Assembly: GCF_000741175.1 (NCBI RefSeq)
Contig: NZ_JGYS01000013.1
Span: forward strand, 1 to 64,000
Length of the DNA: 64,000 nucleotides
Direction of reading: 5' to 3'
From: Bifidobacterium callitrichos DSM 23973
GTDB lineage: Bacteria > Actinomycetota > Actinomycetes > Actinomycetales > Bifidobacteriaceae
The position numbers and the translations under genes were made by a program. Below the pieces are notes generated by a model. That model had not been told where the DNA came from, ran no database searches, and saw nothing but the letters and a program-made list of their open reading frames with translations. Positions within the stretch are counted from its first letter, which is position 1; every line of letters starts with the position of its first letter. This document shows positions 25,390-32,122 of this stretch, in pieces.

Positions 25390-25487
25390 CCCTAAAAGAA
25401 AGGTTCCTGAAGATGACAGGAAATACTAGCAAGTGGCGCGCGCCGCTCGCCGGCCTGGCCCCGATCGCGATGCTCGCGACCATGGGC
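25390..25487 (+). repeat. 98-bp leader/signal-peptide repeat, copy 1
   Basis: Starts CCCTAAAAG, includes the ribosome-binding site AAAGG, the start codon and codons for MTGNTSKWRAPLAGL up to ACCATGGGC. It differs from the other three copies at a single base by eye. A six-base inverted repeat TTCCTG/CAGGAA brackets the start codon. Confidence 0.9.
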
Positions 25488-27572
25488 ATGGTCGCCGGTA
25501 CGGCGAACGCCGCGGTGGGTGATGTGCCCGAGGTGAATCTGCACATCGATACGACGTACACGAACGCCGCTGGTTTCGGTGCCGACAAGGACGGCGTTAG
25601 GGTCGTCAAGGACGCCGACAAGGACAACAACTTGAATGTCGAGCTGTCGAACGCCTCCACGCTGGCGGACATGAACAGCGTCAGCTCCAAGTGGGTGTTC
25701 ACCGGATGGTACACGTCCCCGAACGCGGGCGAGGCGTACGACCCGTCGGCCGAGCTGTCCACGAGCGCTCCGAAGGATCTGTACGCGCATTACGCGCAGC
25801 TGGATCAGGCCGTCCAGGTCAAGCTTCCTTCCTCCGTCGAGACGACGTTCGCCGACGGCTACTACACGTCCGACGGCAACGCTTTCTACTTGAACCGCGC
25901 TGATTCCGTCGCCGCCTGGCAGGTCGCGACCTCCGACAAGAACAAGGGCAACCACAAACTGTTCTCCGCCTATCAGGCCGACACCGACGGAGACGGCAAC
26001 TACGAGGACGTGGCGCTGAGCGGCAAGACCGGCGACGCTCTGGCCGATCTGATCAGCCCGGAGCCCGCCGGCACCGCGGTCCTCAACCTGCGTGAGAACC
26101 TCGACGAGAACGCCAAGGTCGTGGAATACAAGATCAGCAGCCAGAATGCCGCCAAGGGCTGGAAGCTGAACGGCGACGCCAAGGTCGACGTGCACATGAA
26201 CGGCGTCGCACCGCAGCAGTCCGCCAGCAAGGACGGCGGCTACACCGCCTCCTCCTGGAACAACGAGGACACGAAGAAGGCCTGGGACTTCTCCGCCCCG
26301 GTCAAGACCGACCTCACCCTGTGGCTTGACGTCACGGACGCCGCGGCCACCTACACGGTGACCTACCACGTCGAGACCAGCAAGGCGGCGTTCGGCGCGC
26401 TCAAGGACGCCACCTACACGGTTCAGGCACCGGCCGGCGAAGCACTGCCTGCCCATGAGGTGCCCGGTGCCAAGGAAGGCTACAAGTTCCTCGGCTGGAC
26501 CACGAATAATTCCCTCGCGAGTAGCGCGTTCGTCAAGGACGTGAACCTGTTCGACGGCATTGTCGATAAGAATCTTGACGTGTACGCGGTGTACGCGCCG
26601 GAGTACATCGAGGTGACCTACAACCTTGGCTACCCGACCTCGAACAAGACCTACACCACCCAGAAGTACTCCGACGGCGACACGTTCAAGGCCCCGACCG
26701 ACCCGACCCGCGACGGCGGCTACGAGTTCCTGAACTGGACCCCGACCATCGCATGGCAGAACTACACCGTGAACCTGACGCTCAACGGCGAGATCTGGTC
26801 TCAGGGCTCCGCCCCGCGCCAGATCCCGACCGAGTACACCGCCAACTGGGTGCTCGGCACCAAGGAATCCCTCGCGGATTACGAGAACAAGGTCCCGGAG
26901 AACTACCTGAAGAAGGACGCGACCAACTACAAGAACGGCGACGATGAGTCCCAGCCGTACTTCACCGCCGACTCGTTCGACCAGTACGTCAAGGACTGGC
27001 AGACCTACAAGAAGGACAAGGCCGCCAAGGGCACTCTGTCCCGTGATGAGATCGTCGCTCTGATCAAGGAGCTCTCCGGCTTCCAGTCCAAGCTGGTCGA
27101 GACCGGCACCGCGCCGCTGTACCGCGCGTACAACAAGAACAACGGCGACCATTACTACACCAAGAGCAAGGCCGAGTACGAGGCGCTGGTCAAGCTCGGC
27201 TGGAACGCCGAAGGCAACAAGTTCGACGCTGTCAGGACTCGCACGGCCAGCACCGGCTCCTACGCGGGCGATCCGAAGGCCGTGCCGGCCAACCTCGGCG
27301 AGAAGGTGTTCAGCGTGTACAATCCGAACACGGGTGAGCACCTGCTGACCTCGGAGACCGAGGCCAAGGCCCTGGCCAGGGTCGGCTGGAACAACGAGGG
27401 CCTGAAGTTCTACGCCCCGCAGAACGGCTCCGTGGCCGTCTACCGCATCTACAACCCGAACACCAACGGCCCGGCCCACGCCTACGTCGGCAAGGACGAG
27501 GGCACGAAGGTCGTCGCCAAGGGCTGGAAGTGGGACAACAACGCCAACGCCGTCTACCAGTTCACCAAGTGA
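25413..27572 (+). CDS. InlB-repeat surface protein with DUF5648-type triplet (paralog A)
   Basis: 719 residues from the ATG at 25413 (AAAGG 9 nt upstream), which starts all four paralogs with MTGNTSKW. Signal peptide to about residue 34 (GTANAA). The body contains Listeria-Bacteroides (InlB B-type, Flg_new) beta-grasp repeats, recognisable as FTGWYTSPNAGEAYDP...LYAHY, YKFLGWTTNN...LDVYAVY and YEFLNWTPTIAW. A helical FIVAR-like spacer follows (about 515-565), then three C-terminal repeats; the third (VYRIYNPNTNGPAHAYV) is degenerate. No LPXTG motif or membrane anchor. Probably an adhesin or other surface-exposed protein. It converges on paralog B; a hairpin terminator follows at 27623-27660. 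Confidence 0.85.
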   Translation: MTGNTSKWRAPLAGLAPIAMLATMGMVAGTANAAVGDVPEVNLHIDTTYTNAAGFGADKDGVRVVKDADKDNNLNVELSNASTLADMNSVSSKWVFTGWYTSPNAGEAYDPSAELSTSAPKDLYAHYAQLDQAVQVKLPSSVETTFADGYYTSDGNAFYLNRADSVAAWQVATSDKNKGNHKLFSAYQADTDGDGNYEDVALSGKTGDALADLISPEPAGTAVLNLRENLDENAKVVEYKISSQNAAKGWKLNGDAKVDVHMNGVAPQQSASKDGGYTASSWNNEDTKKAWDFSAPVKTDLTLWLDVTDAAATYTVTYHVETSKAAFGALKDATYTVQAPAGEALPAHEVPGAKEGYKFLGWTTNNSLASSAFVKDVNLFDGIVDKNLDVYAVYAPEYIEVTYNLGYPTSNKTYTTQKYSDGDTFKAPTDPTRDGGYEFLNWTPTIAWQNYTVNLTLNGEIWSQGSAPRQIPTEYTANWVLGTKESLADYENKVPENYLKKDATNYKNGDDESQPYFTADSFDQYVKDWQTYKKDKAAKGTLSRDEIVALIKELSGFQSKLVETGTAPLYRAYNKNNGDHYYTKSKAEYEALVKLGWNAEGNKFDAVRTRTASTGSYAGDPKAVPANLGEKVFSVYNPNTGEHLLTSETEAKALARVGWNNEGLKFYAPQNGSVAVYRIYNPNTNGPAHAYVGKDEGTKVVAKGWKWDNNANAVYQFTK

Positions 27573-28026
27573 ACCAGTAGCACATAGCCCGTCACATCAG
27601 CTCATGGTCTGAAGCGACGGGAAGGGCCCCGCAGCCGGATTGTTCCGGTTGCGGGGCCCTGTCATTCGTTAATTCATGCGTTCGAGCAGTTACTCGTTTG
27701 TGGGCGAACCGGTTCTGTGTTCCGTTATTGCGTGTTCCGTCGTGGTCGATGGAGTCAGCCCTATTCCCCTTTTTGCCCAATAGGGACATGTTCGCCACGA
27801 CGAGGATGAGTGGTCAGGGAACGTTCAAATGACGGAGCGTGATTCCCATGCCATTCGCCGATTGACGGCAGAAGGACCGGATGGAGTTCCGACAAATCAC
27901 ACAAACGGATCCGAAGAGCTGTCGAACTGTCGAACTGATTCTTATCCGCGTAACAGGCCCTCTTCTCGTATCACGGAATCGTACGGAGGACTGCCCCAAT
28001 AGCTCTCTTTCGATTGCTTGATGGCT
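27573..28026. other. Intergenic region after paralog A
   Basis: About 450 bases. It has the strong hairpin at 27623-27660 and two short open frames on the minus strand (27592-27798 and 27814-27999) with implausible composition, one of them running through the hairpin. I see no further gene. Confidence 0.5.
27623..27660 (+). terminator. Hairpin terminator, identical to that at 34742-34779
   Basis: Seventeen-base arms beginning AGGGCCCCGCA with a TTGT loop and one G-T pair. A weak T-containing tail follows on the plus strand. The same hairpin is found at 34742-34779, after paralog D. Confidence 0.7.
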
Positions 28027-28449
28027 TTAGACGTCACGGGACCAGACGATGTTCTGGTCGAGTGAGGAATCATCGGCATCGATAAATTCTCCGTCCATGT
28101 TGCAGACCAATACCCTATCGCAGCCTATCCAGAGGTTATCCAGTTGTCCATCGAGAAAGGCTCGTACCTGATGGAGGGCCGTCCAGTCGAACGTTTCAAC
28201 GTCCGACGTCAAACGGTAGTCGTCAGGCGTCGAATCCTCGAATCGCAACGAGTCGGGAATCGCTTTCCTTTCTTTGTCATAGCATAGGGTCGGCGGGAAT
28301 CGGTACTCCTCCGTCACGGAGATGACGGCCCATTCGTCGTCAATGCAATGCTCGATTTTTACCGTGCAAGGGAAGTCGTCCCGGAAAAGCCGTGCGACTG
28401 CTTCAATCGCATGCTGACGCGTGGGGACCGTCATATGGGCATTTATCAT
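28027..28449 (-). CDS. Hypothetical cytoplasmic protein
   Basis: 140 residues from an ATG with AAGGTGG 6 nt upstream. Acidic (tail FIDADDSSLDQNIVWSRDV), with no signal peptide or membrane segment, and one cluster of conserved-looking aromatic residues (EYRFPPTLCYDKERKAIPD; FDWTALHQVRAFLDGQLDNLW). The acidic character and position in a variable region would suit an immunity-type or stress protein, but I do not recognise a family. It stands alone between two converging surface-protein genes. Confidence 0.6.
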   Translation of the reverse strand: MINAHMTVPTRQHAIEAVARLFRDDFPCTVKIEHCIDDEWAVISVTEEYRFPPTLCYDKERKAIPDSLRFEDSTPDDYRLTSDVETFDWTALHQVRAFLDGQLDNLWIGCDRVLVCNMDGEFIDADDSSLDQNIVWSRDV

Positions 28450-28476
28450 TTGTAGCCACCTTCAACGGATACGAAG

Positions 28477-28512
28477 AAGGGTGGCGGCCTACCGGAGTAT
28501 GCCACCACCCTT
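28477..28512 (-). terminator. Terminator-like hairpin of paralog B
   Basis: Arms AAGGGTGGCGGC (28477-28488) and GCCACCACCCTT (28501-28512) with one G-U pair, placed just after the stop of the 28555-31008 gene on the minus strand. The T-tract is weak. Confidence 0.55.
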
Positions 28513-28549
28513 GATTATTTACCGGCTGATGTCAGTCTTGCAGTGAGTA

Positions 28550-28986
28550 GGCGTTCACTTGGCGGGGTAGGCCTTGAAGCCCACGCCCTCGTCGTTCCAG
28601 CCGGCCTTGACCGCGTTGTTGACCTCGGCCTTGCTCAGGGTGAACACGTGCTCGCCCGAGTTCGGGTTGTAGATACGCAGCACGTCATTGGACGCGTCCT
28701 TGGCCACGTACCAGCCGATGCCCTCGTACTTCCAGCCCGCCTTGACCGTGTGCTTGTACTCCACCTCGCTCAGCGTGTAGAAGTGCGAGCCATCGTTCGG
28801 GTTGTACAGACGGTACACCGGGGACGCGCTCTTGCTGCTCGTGGTCTGGAACTGCACGCCCTCGCCCTTCCAGCCGGCACGCACGACCGCGTTGTACTCG
28901 GCCTCGCTGGTCGTGTACAGGTGCGAACCGCCACGCGTCTCGTTCGGGTTGAACGCACGATACACAGCCACCCTGCCAGCCGGCAC
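28550..28986 (-). repeat. 437-bp near-identical 3' block, copy 1
   Basis: Base by base it equals 34836-35272 except at 28801 (G here, A at 35087). The block covers the stop codon, the whole repeat triplet (about 143 residues, identical) and a few flanking bases. Such identity between otherwise divergent genes implies recent gene conversion or exchange. Confidence 0.92.
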
Positions 28987-31008
28987 CTCAGCACCGTTCG
29001 ACTTCACCAGCAGAGCCTTGGCCGCGTCGTACTTCGCGTTGAGCTTGACGGCCGCGTCGATCTGGGCCTGGGAGCCGGTCTTCAGACCGGTGTACGCGGC
29101 GTACTCGTCACGCAGCGCGTACTGGGCGTCCACGAACGACTTGGCGGACGCCTTCGTGTAACCGGCCGCCTCGACCGCGGCGTAGTCCTTCTCCACGTTC
29201 TCGTACTTGAGCACGCCATTGAAGTCATACGTCGCCTTCGTCACCTGAACAGCACCACTCCACCACAACGCCTTGAACTTGACCGGGCCGGTCAGGTCCT
29301 TGAGCTGCGTGGAGACAACAGGCTTGCTGTTGATGTCGAAGAAGTTCTCGAACTTGTCGTTGTACGCGTAGAACTGGCCGTTCGCCGAGTTCAGCACCAG
29401 ACCCTCGGCGGCAGAATCACCGTCAGAGACGACCTGCCAGGCGCCGAAGGTGTAGCCGGCACGGGTCGGGACCGGGAAGCTGATCGCAGCGCCCTCGGCG
29501 ACGGTGGCCCACTGGGAGGTGGATCCGTCGGCGAACTTGCCGCCGTTCGCATCAAGCAGGTACGCGTGATCCGTGGACCAGTGCGCCGTCAGCTCGGTCG
29601 TAGACTTCGCGGCCGGGGCCTTCACCGTGGTCACCACGTCCTTGGCAGAACCGTACTCCCAGCCCGTAAGCTTGGAGGCCGTGTACTCGCCCTTGTCGGC
29701 ATCCTGCTGGGCCTCGGTCTGGTAGTACTCCTCCAGACCAGCCGGCAGAGTCACCGTGGAACCCGGACGCACGTACTCGATGATACGAGCACCCAGAGCG
29801 GTCTTGTATTTGAGGTTGAGCTTGATACGGGACACGTTCGTGTAGTCCCAGCCAGCATACAGGTTCACCACGCCGGTGGCATCCTTGAAGTTCGCGTCGA
29901 CCGACTTGTCGAAATCGTACTTGTTCGACTGACCGCTCGCGTCACGCACCGTGTACCAGCCCGTGAACACCGCACCAGCCTGAGCCGGAGTCGTCGGGGC
30001 AGTGACCTGCTGGTCAGACGTCGTCTCGACCTTCTCGGTAGCGACGCCACGGGCGCCGCCGTCCTGATAGTTGAACACCACGGTCACATCCTGAGCGGAA
30101 GCGTCCGCCGGGGTGAACACGGCGTTGGCGTCAACGTCATCCGCATTGTAGTAGTCGTTGCCGGTGCCGATGTTCTTGCCGGCGCTGATCGGGGTCTTGA
30201 AGTCGTAGTCCCACGATCCCTTGGCGTTCTGGTTCATCGGCAGACGGTAGGCCGGGAACGCGTGGCCGTTGAGCGTGGCGCGAGTGAACTTGACGGACTC
30301 GCCCAGATTGCGGAACGTGATCGTGGCCACGTTCTGAGCGGCGGCCACACGCGGGTACAGGGTGGTGTCAGCGTTGATCGCGGCACCCTCGTACAGGGCA
30401 TCGGAGGACTTGGAGGCGCTGTACGTGGTCGTCCAACCGACGAACGTGTCGCTCGGCCAGGCAGAGGCACCCGGCTCCTTCGGGGAACCGTTGGCGTTGG
30501 TGTCCAGAGCGGCGGCGTAGTCGTCGGCCGTCAGGGCGGAGCCCTTGGCGATCTTTACCGTCTTGTCAGCGGCAGTCACGGAGTTGGTGTTGTCCACGTC
30601 GAAGGTGACCGTGACCGCGTCCTTGTACTGGGCGAACAGCTTCACGTCACCCGTCAGCACGTAGTCGGACGGCACCTTGTGCTCGCCAGCCAGATCCGTC
30701 GAGAAATACGACAGGATCTTCGAGGAATCACCGTCGTACGGATCGGCCAGAGAGGTCAGATCTTCGACCTGACCATACGTGCCCTTGACCTCGACAGCGG
30801 TGGAACGGTCGTAGGGCTGGTCCGCACGATACACCAAGACCGTGTACTTAGTCGCGTTAGAACCGTCGCTCGCAGCCTCGGACCAATCCGAAGCCGTCAC
30901 GTTCGTGGCCGCGTTCGCCGTACCGGCGACCATGCCCATGGTCGCGAGCATCGCGATCGAGGCCAGGCCGGCGAGCGGCGCGCGCCACTTGCTAGTATTT
31001 CCTGTCAT
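28555..31008 (-). CDS. InlB-repeat surface protein with DUF5648-type triplet (paralog B)
   Basis: 817 residues from the ATG at 31008 shared by the paralogs; the open frame to 31086 is upstream leader. Signal peptide (MTGNTSKWRAPLAGLASIAM...TANAA), then several InlB-type repeats (TFVGWTTTYSASKS; VFTGWYTVRDASGQ...VNLYAGW; YTFGAWQVVSDGDS), a helical spacer (about 610-670) and three C-terminal repeats identical in protein sequence to those of paralog D. The body differs widely from the other paralogs, so the family has constant ends and variable middles. No LPXTG motif. Likely surface adhesin. It reads towards paralog A. Confidence 0.87.
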   Translation of the reverse strand: MTGNTSKWRAPLAGLASIAMLATMGMVAGTANAATNVTASDWSEAASDGSNATKYTVLVYRADQPYDRSTAVEVKGTYGQVEDLTSLADPYDGDSSKILSYFSTDLAGEHKVPSDYVLTGDVKLFAQYKDAVTVTFDVDNTNSVTAADKTVKIAKGSALTADDYAAALDTNANGSPKEPGASAWPSDTFVGWTTTYSASKSSDALYEGAAINADTTLYPRVAAAQNVATITFRNLGESVKFTRATLNGHAFPAYRLPMNQNAKGSWDYDFKTPISAGKNIGTGNDYYNADDVDANAVFTPADASAQDVTVVFNYQDGGARGVATEKVETTSDQQVTAPTTPAQAGAVFTGWYTVRDASGQSNKYDFDKSVDANFKDATGVVNLYAGWDYTNVSRIKLNLKYKTALGARIIEYVRPGSTVTLPAGLEEYYQTEAQQDADKGEYTASKLTGWEYGSAKDVVTTVKAPAAKSTTELTAHWSTDHAYLLDANGGKFADGSTSQWATVAEGAAISFPVPTRAGYTFGAWQVVSDGDSAAEGLVLNSANGQFYAYNDKFENFFDINSKPVVSTQLKDLTGPVKFKALWWSGAVQVTKATYDFNGVLKYENVEKDYAAVEAAGYTKASAKSFVDAQYALRDEYAAYTGLKTGSQAQIDAAVKLNAKYDAAKALLVKSNGAEVPAGRVAVYRAFNPNETRGGSHLYTTSEAEYNAVVRAGWKGEGVQFQTTSSKSASPVYRLYNPNDGSHFYTLSEVEYKHTVKAGWKYEGIGWYVAKDASNDVLRIYNPNSGEHVFTLSKAEVNNAVKAGWNDEGVGFKAYPAK

Positions 31009-31031
31009 CTTCAGGAACCTTTCTTTTAGGG
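30934..31031 (-). repeat. 98-bp leader/signal-peptide repeat, copy 2
   Basis: Inverted relative to copy 1. The two bracket paralogs A and B as an inverted repeat about 5.5 kb apart. Confidence 0.9.
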
Positions 31032-31106
31032 GCACAGGAAACACGCGAATCGCGTCTGTCGGAAAATCCCATGAAAGAAATCCCATGACGGGCCGGCTGA
31101 TGAAAA

Positions 31107-31127
31107 CGGCCCCGCGATGCGGGGCCG
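31107..31127 (-). terminator. Rho-independent terminator of the 53-residue protein gene
   Basis: CGGCCCCGC (31107-31115), GAT loop, GCGGGGCCG (31119-31127); TTTT follows on the minus strand. It separates the small gene from paralog B downstream. Confidence 0.75.
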
Positions 31128-31139
31128 CCCGGATTCCGG

Positions 31140-31301
31140 TTACTTGCGGTCACGCCAGTCCTTGGCGATCGCGTACATAACGAGAACGCCGAGGAACACG
31201 GTCACCCACGCCCTGTCGGCGTAGTAGGCGAGCACGACCACCGCAATGGTCATGATGCCCGGACCGGGGCCGGATTTACCGGATTTGGGAGGCGAAGCCA
31301 T
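31140..31301 (-). CDS. Small membrane protein of 53 residues
   Basis: Starts at the ATG at 31301 (AAAGGAAG 5 nt upstream). The polar N-terminus (ASPPKSGKSGPGPG) is followed by one or two short hydrophobic segments (IMTIAVVVLAYYAD and WVTVFLGVLVMYAIA) and a charged tail (KDWRDRK). It has its own terminator. Function unknown; the gene lies between the two divergent leaders of paralogs B and C. Confidence 0.6.
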   Translation of the reverse strand: MASPPKSGKSGPGPGIMTIAVVVLAYYADRAWVTVFLGVLVMYAIAKDWRDRK

Positions 31302-31496
31302 GATGGCTTCCTTTCTGTTGGTCGGCGACCGGACCGGGTGGCCCGGTCGATCGCCCATGCGTTTCGGGGCCTCGGTTCAATGAAGCCCGACCGCGCATGC
31401 GCGGTAGAAACATGTTACATCGGCAGGGATGGGAGCTCCTCGGCGCGCAGACGTTCTCTGTTCGCTGAGAAGACGGCTGGGAATGGCTGTAGCCGC

Positions 31497-31526
31497 TTGT
31501 ACTGTTCGCTCGTGGGTGTCTATACT
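31497..31526 (+). promoter_or_regulatory. Predicted sigma-70 promoter of the candidate small RNA
   Basis: TTGTAC (31497-31502) and TATACT (31521-31526) with 18-bp spacing, one of the best promoter matches in the window. No convincing reading frame follows, only a terminator about 150 bases on. Confidence 0.55.
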
Positions 31527-31532
31527 TGAAGC

Positions 31533-31682
31533 TGTCGATGAAAGGGTCGGTTCAACTTCGAGGTTCTTTTAGGCGGCCGCTCAAAAGCTTTGGCCTCGTT
31601 GGGCCCCGGGTCGATAGGGCGTCCGGGAGGCGTCCTCTGTTGGCGAAGACCGCCGGCACCGCAATGCCGGCGGTCTTTTTCC
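31533..31682 (+). ncRNA. Candidate small RNA of about 150 nt
   Basis: Bounded by the promoter at 31497-31526 and a strong intrinsic terminator (arms 31646-31658 and 31665-31677, then TTTTT). Small open frames across it have no good ribosome-binding site and run through the terminator stem. I do not recognise a known RNA family. Ends are estimates. Confidence 0.4.
31646..31680 (+). terminator. Rho-independent terminator of the candidate small RNA
   Basis: Perfect 13-base arms AAGACCGCCGGCA / TGCCGGCGGTCTT with a six-base loop and a T-tract (31676-31680). No plus-strand gene lies upstream for it to serve except the putative RNA. Confidence 0.8.
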
Positions 31683-32024
31683 GTTCCTGCGATGTTGTTA
31701 TGCCAGAGCGACCGTAAGGACGCAGCCGGGGCCACGGAATGGAGCTCTCCGACACCGGGAAACCGGATTGTGGCATTCATCCTTCCGTGTTGAACCGCCA
31801 CATTCTCGCGCATCCGGGACGGAGTCTTCGGATCGGCCCGTGTGCGCCGTCCAGTGATCGATTTCCCCGAAGCCCTCTGTCATGGCGTGGGTTCCATCCG
31901 TTTCCAGCGCGTCGCAACGACGCGGATACGCGACTGCCGACAGGCATGGAACATGGCCGATCGGCAACACCCGAGCCGACATCGGATCACACGCGAGTTG
32001 ATTCCATACCCGTGTTCCCGGCGT

Positions 32025-32122
32025 CCCTAAAAGAAAGGTTCCTGAAGATGACAGGAAATACTAGCAAGTGGCGCGCGCCGCTCGCCGGCCTGGCCTCGAT
32101 CGCGATGCTCGCGACCATGGGC
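32025..32122 (+). repeat. 98-bp leader/signal-peptide repeat, copy 3
   Basis: Same block in plus orientation, head-to-head with copy 2 about 1 kb away and bracketing paralogs C and D together with copy 4. Confidence 0.9.

Larger units (their letters stand above)
31302..32047. other. Long intergenic region between the two paralog pairs
   Basis: About 745 bases. It holds the leader of the 53-residue gene, a 14-bp perfect palindrome CCGCGCATGCGCGG (31391-31404), a promoter and terminator that delimit a candidate small RNA (about 31533-31682) and the upstream region of paralog C. Open frames in it look non-coding. Confidence 0.5.

Noticed and set aside
27592-27999. Two minus-strand ORFs of 68 and 61 codons after paralog A
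   Set aside because: One passes through the terminator hairpin and both have random-looking composition.
28543-31029. 828-codon plus-strand frame opposite paralog B, with similar ones at 34619-37348 and, on the other strand, 25392-27479 and 32027-34408
   Set aside because: All mirror the InlB-repeat genes and have the same Val/Gly/Arg/Leu-rich composition; they arise because the coding strand rarely uses codons that create stops on the other strand.
31533-31600. tRNA-like GGTTCAA motif
   Set aside because: No acceptor or anticodon stem can be built around it.
31526-31717. 63-codon ORF in the candidate small-RNA segment
   Set aside because: No good ribosome-binding site, unusual composition, and it runs through the terminator stem.
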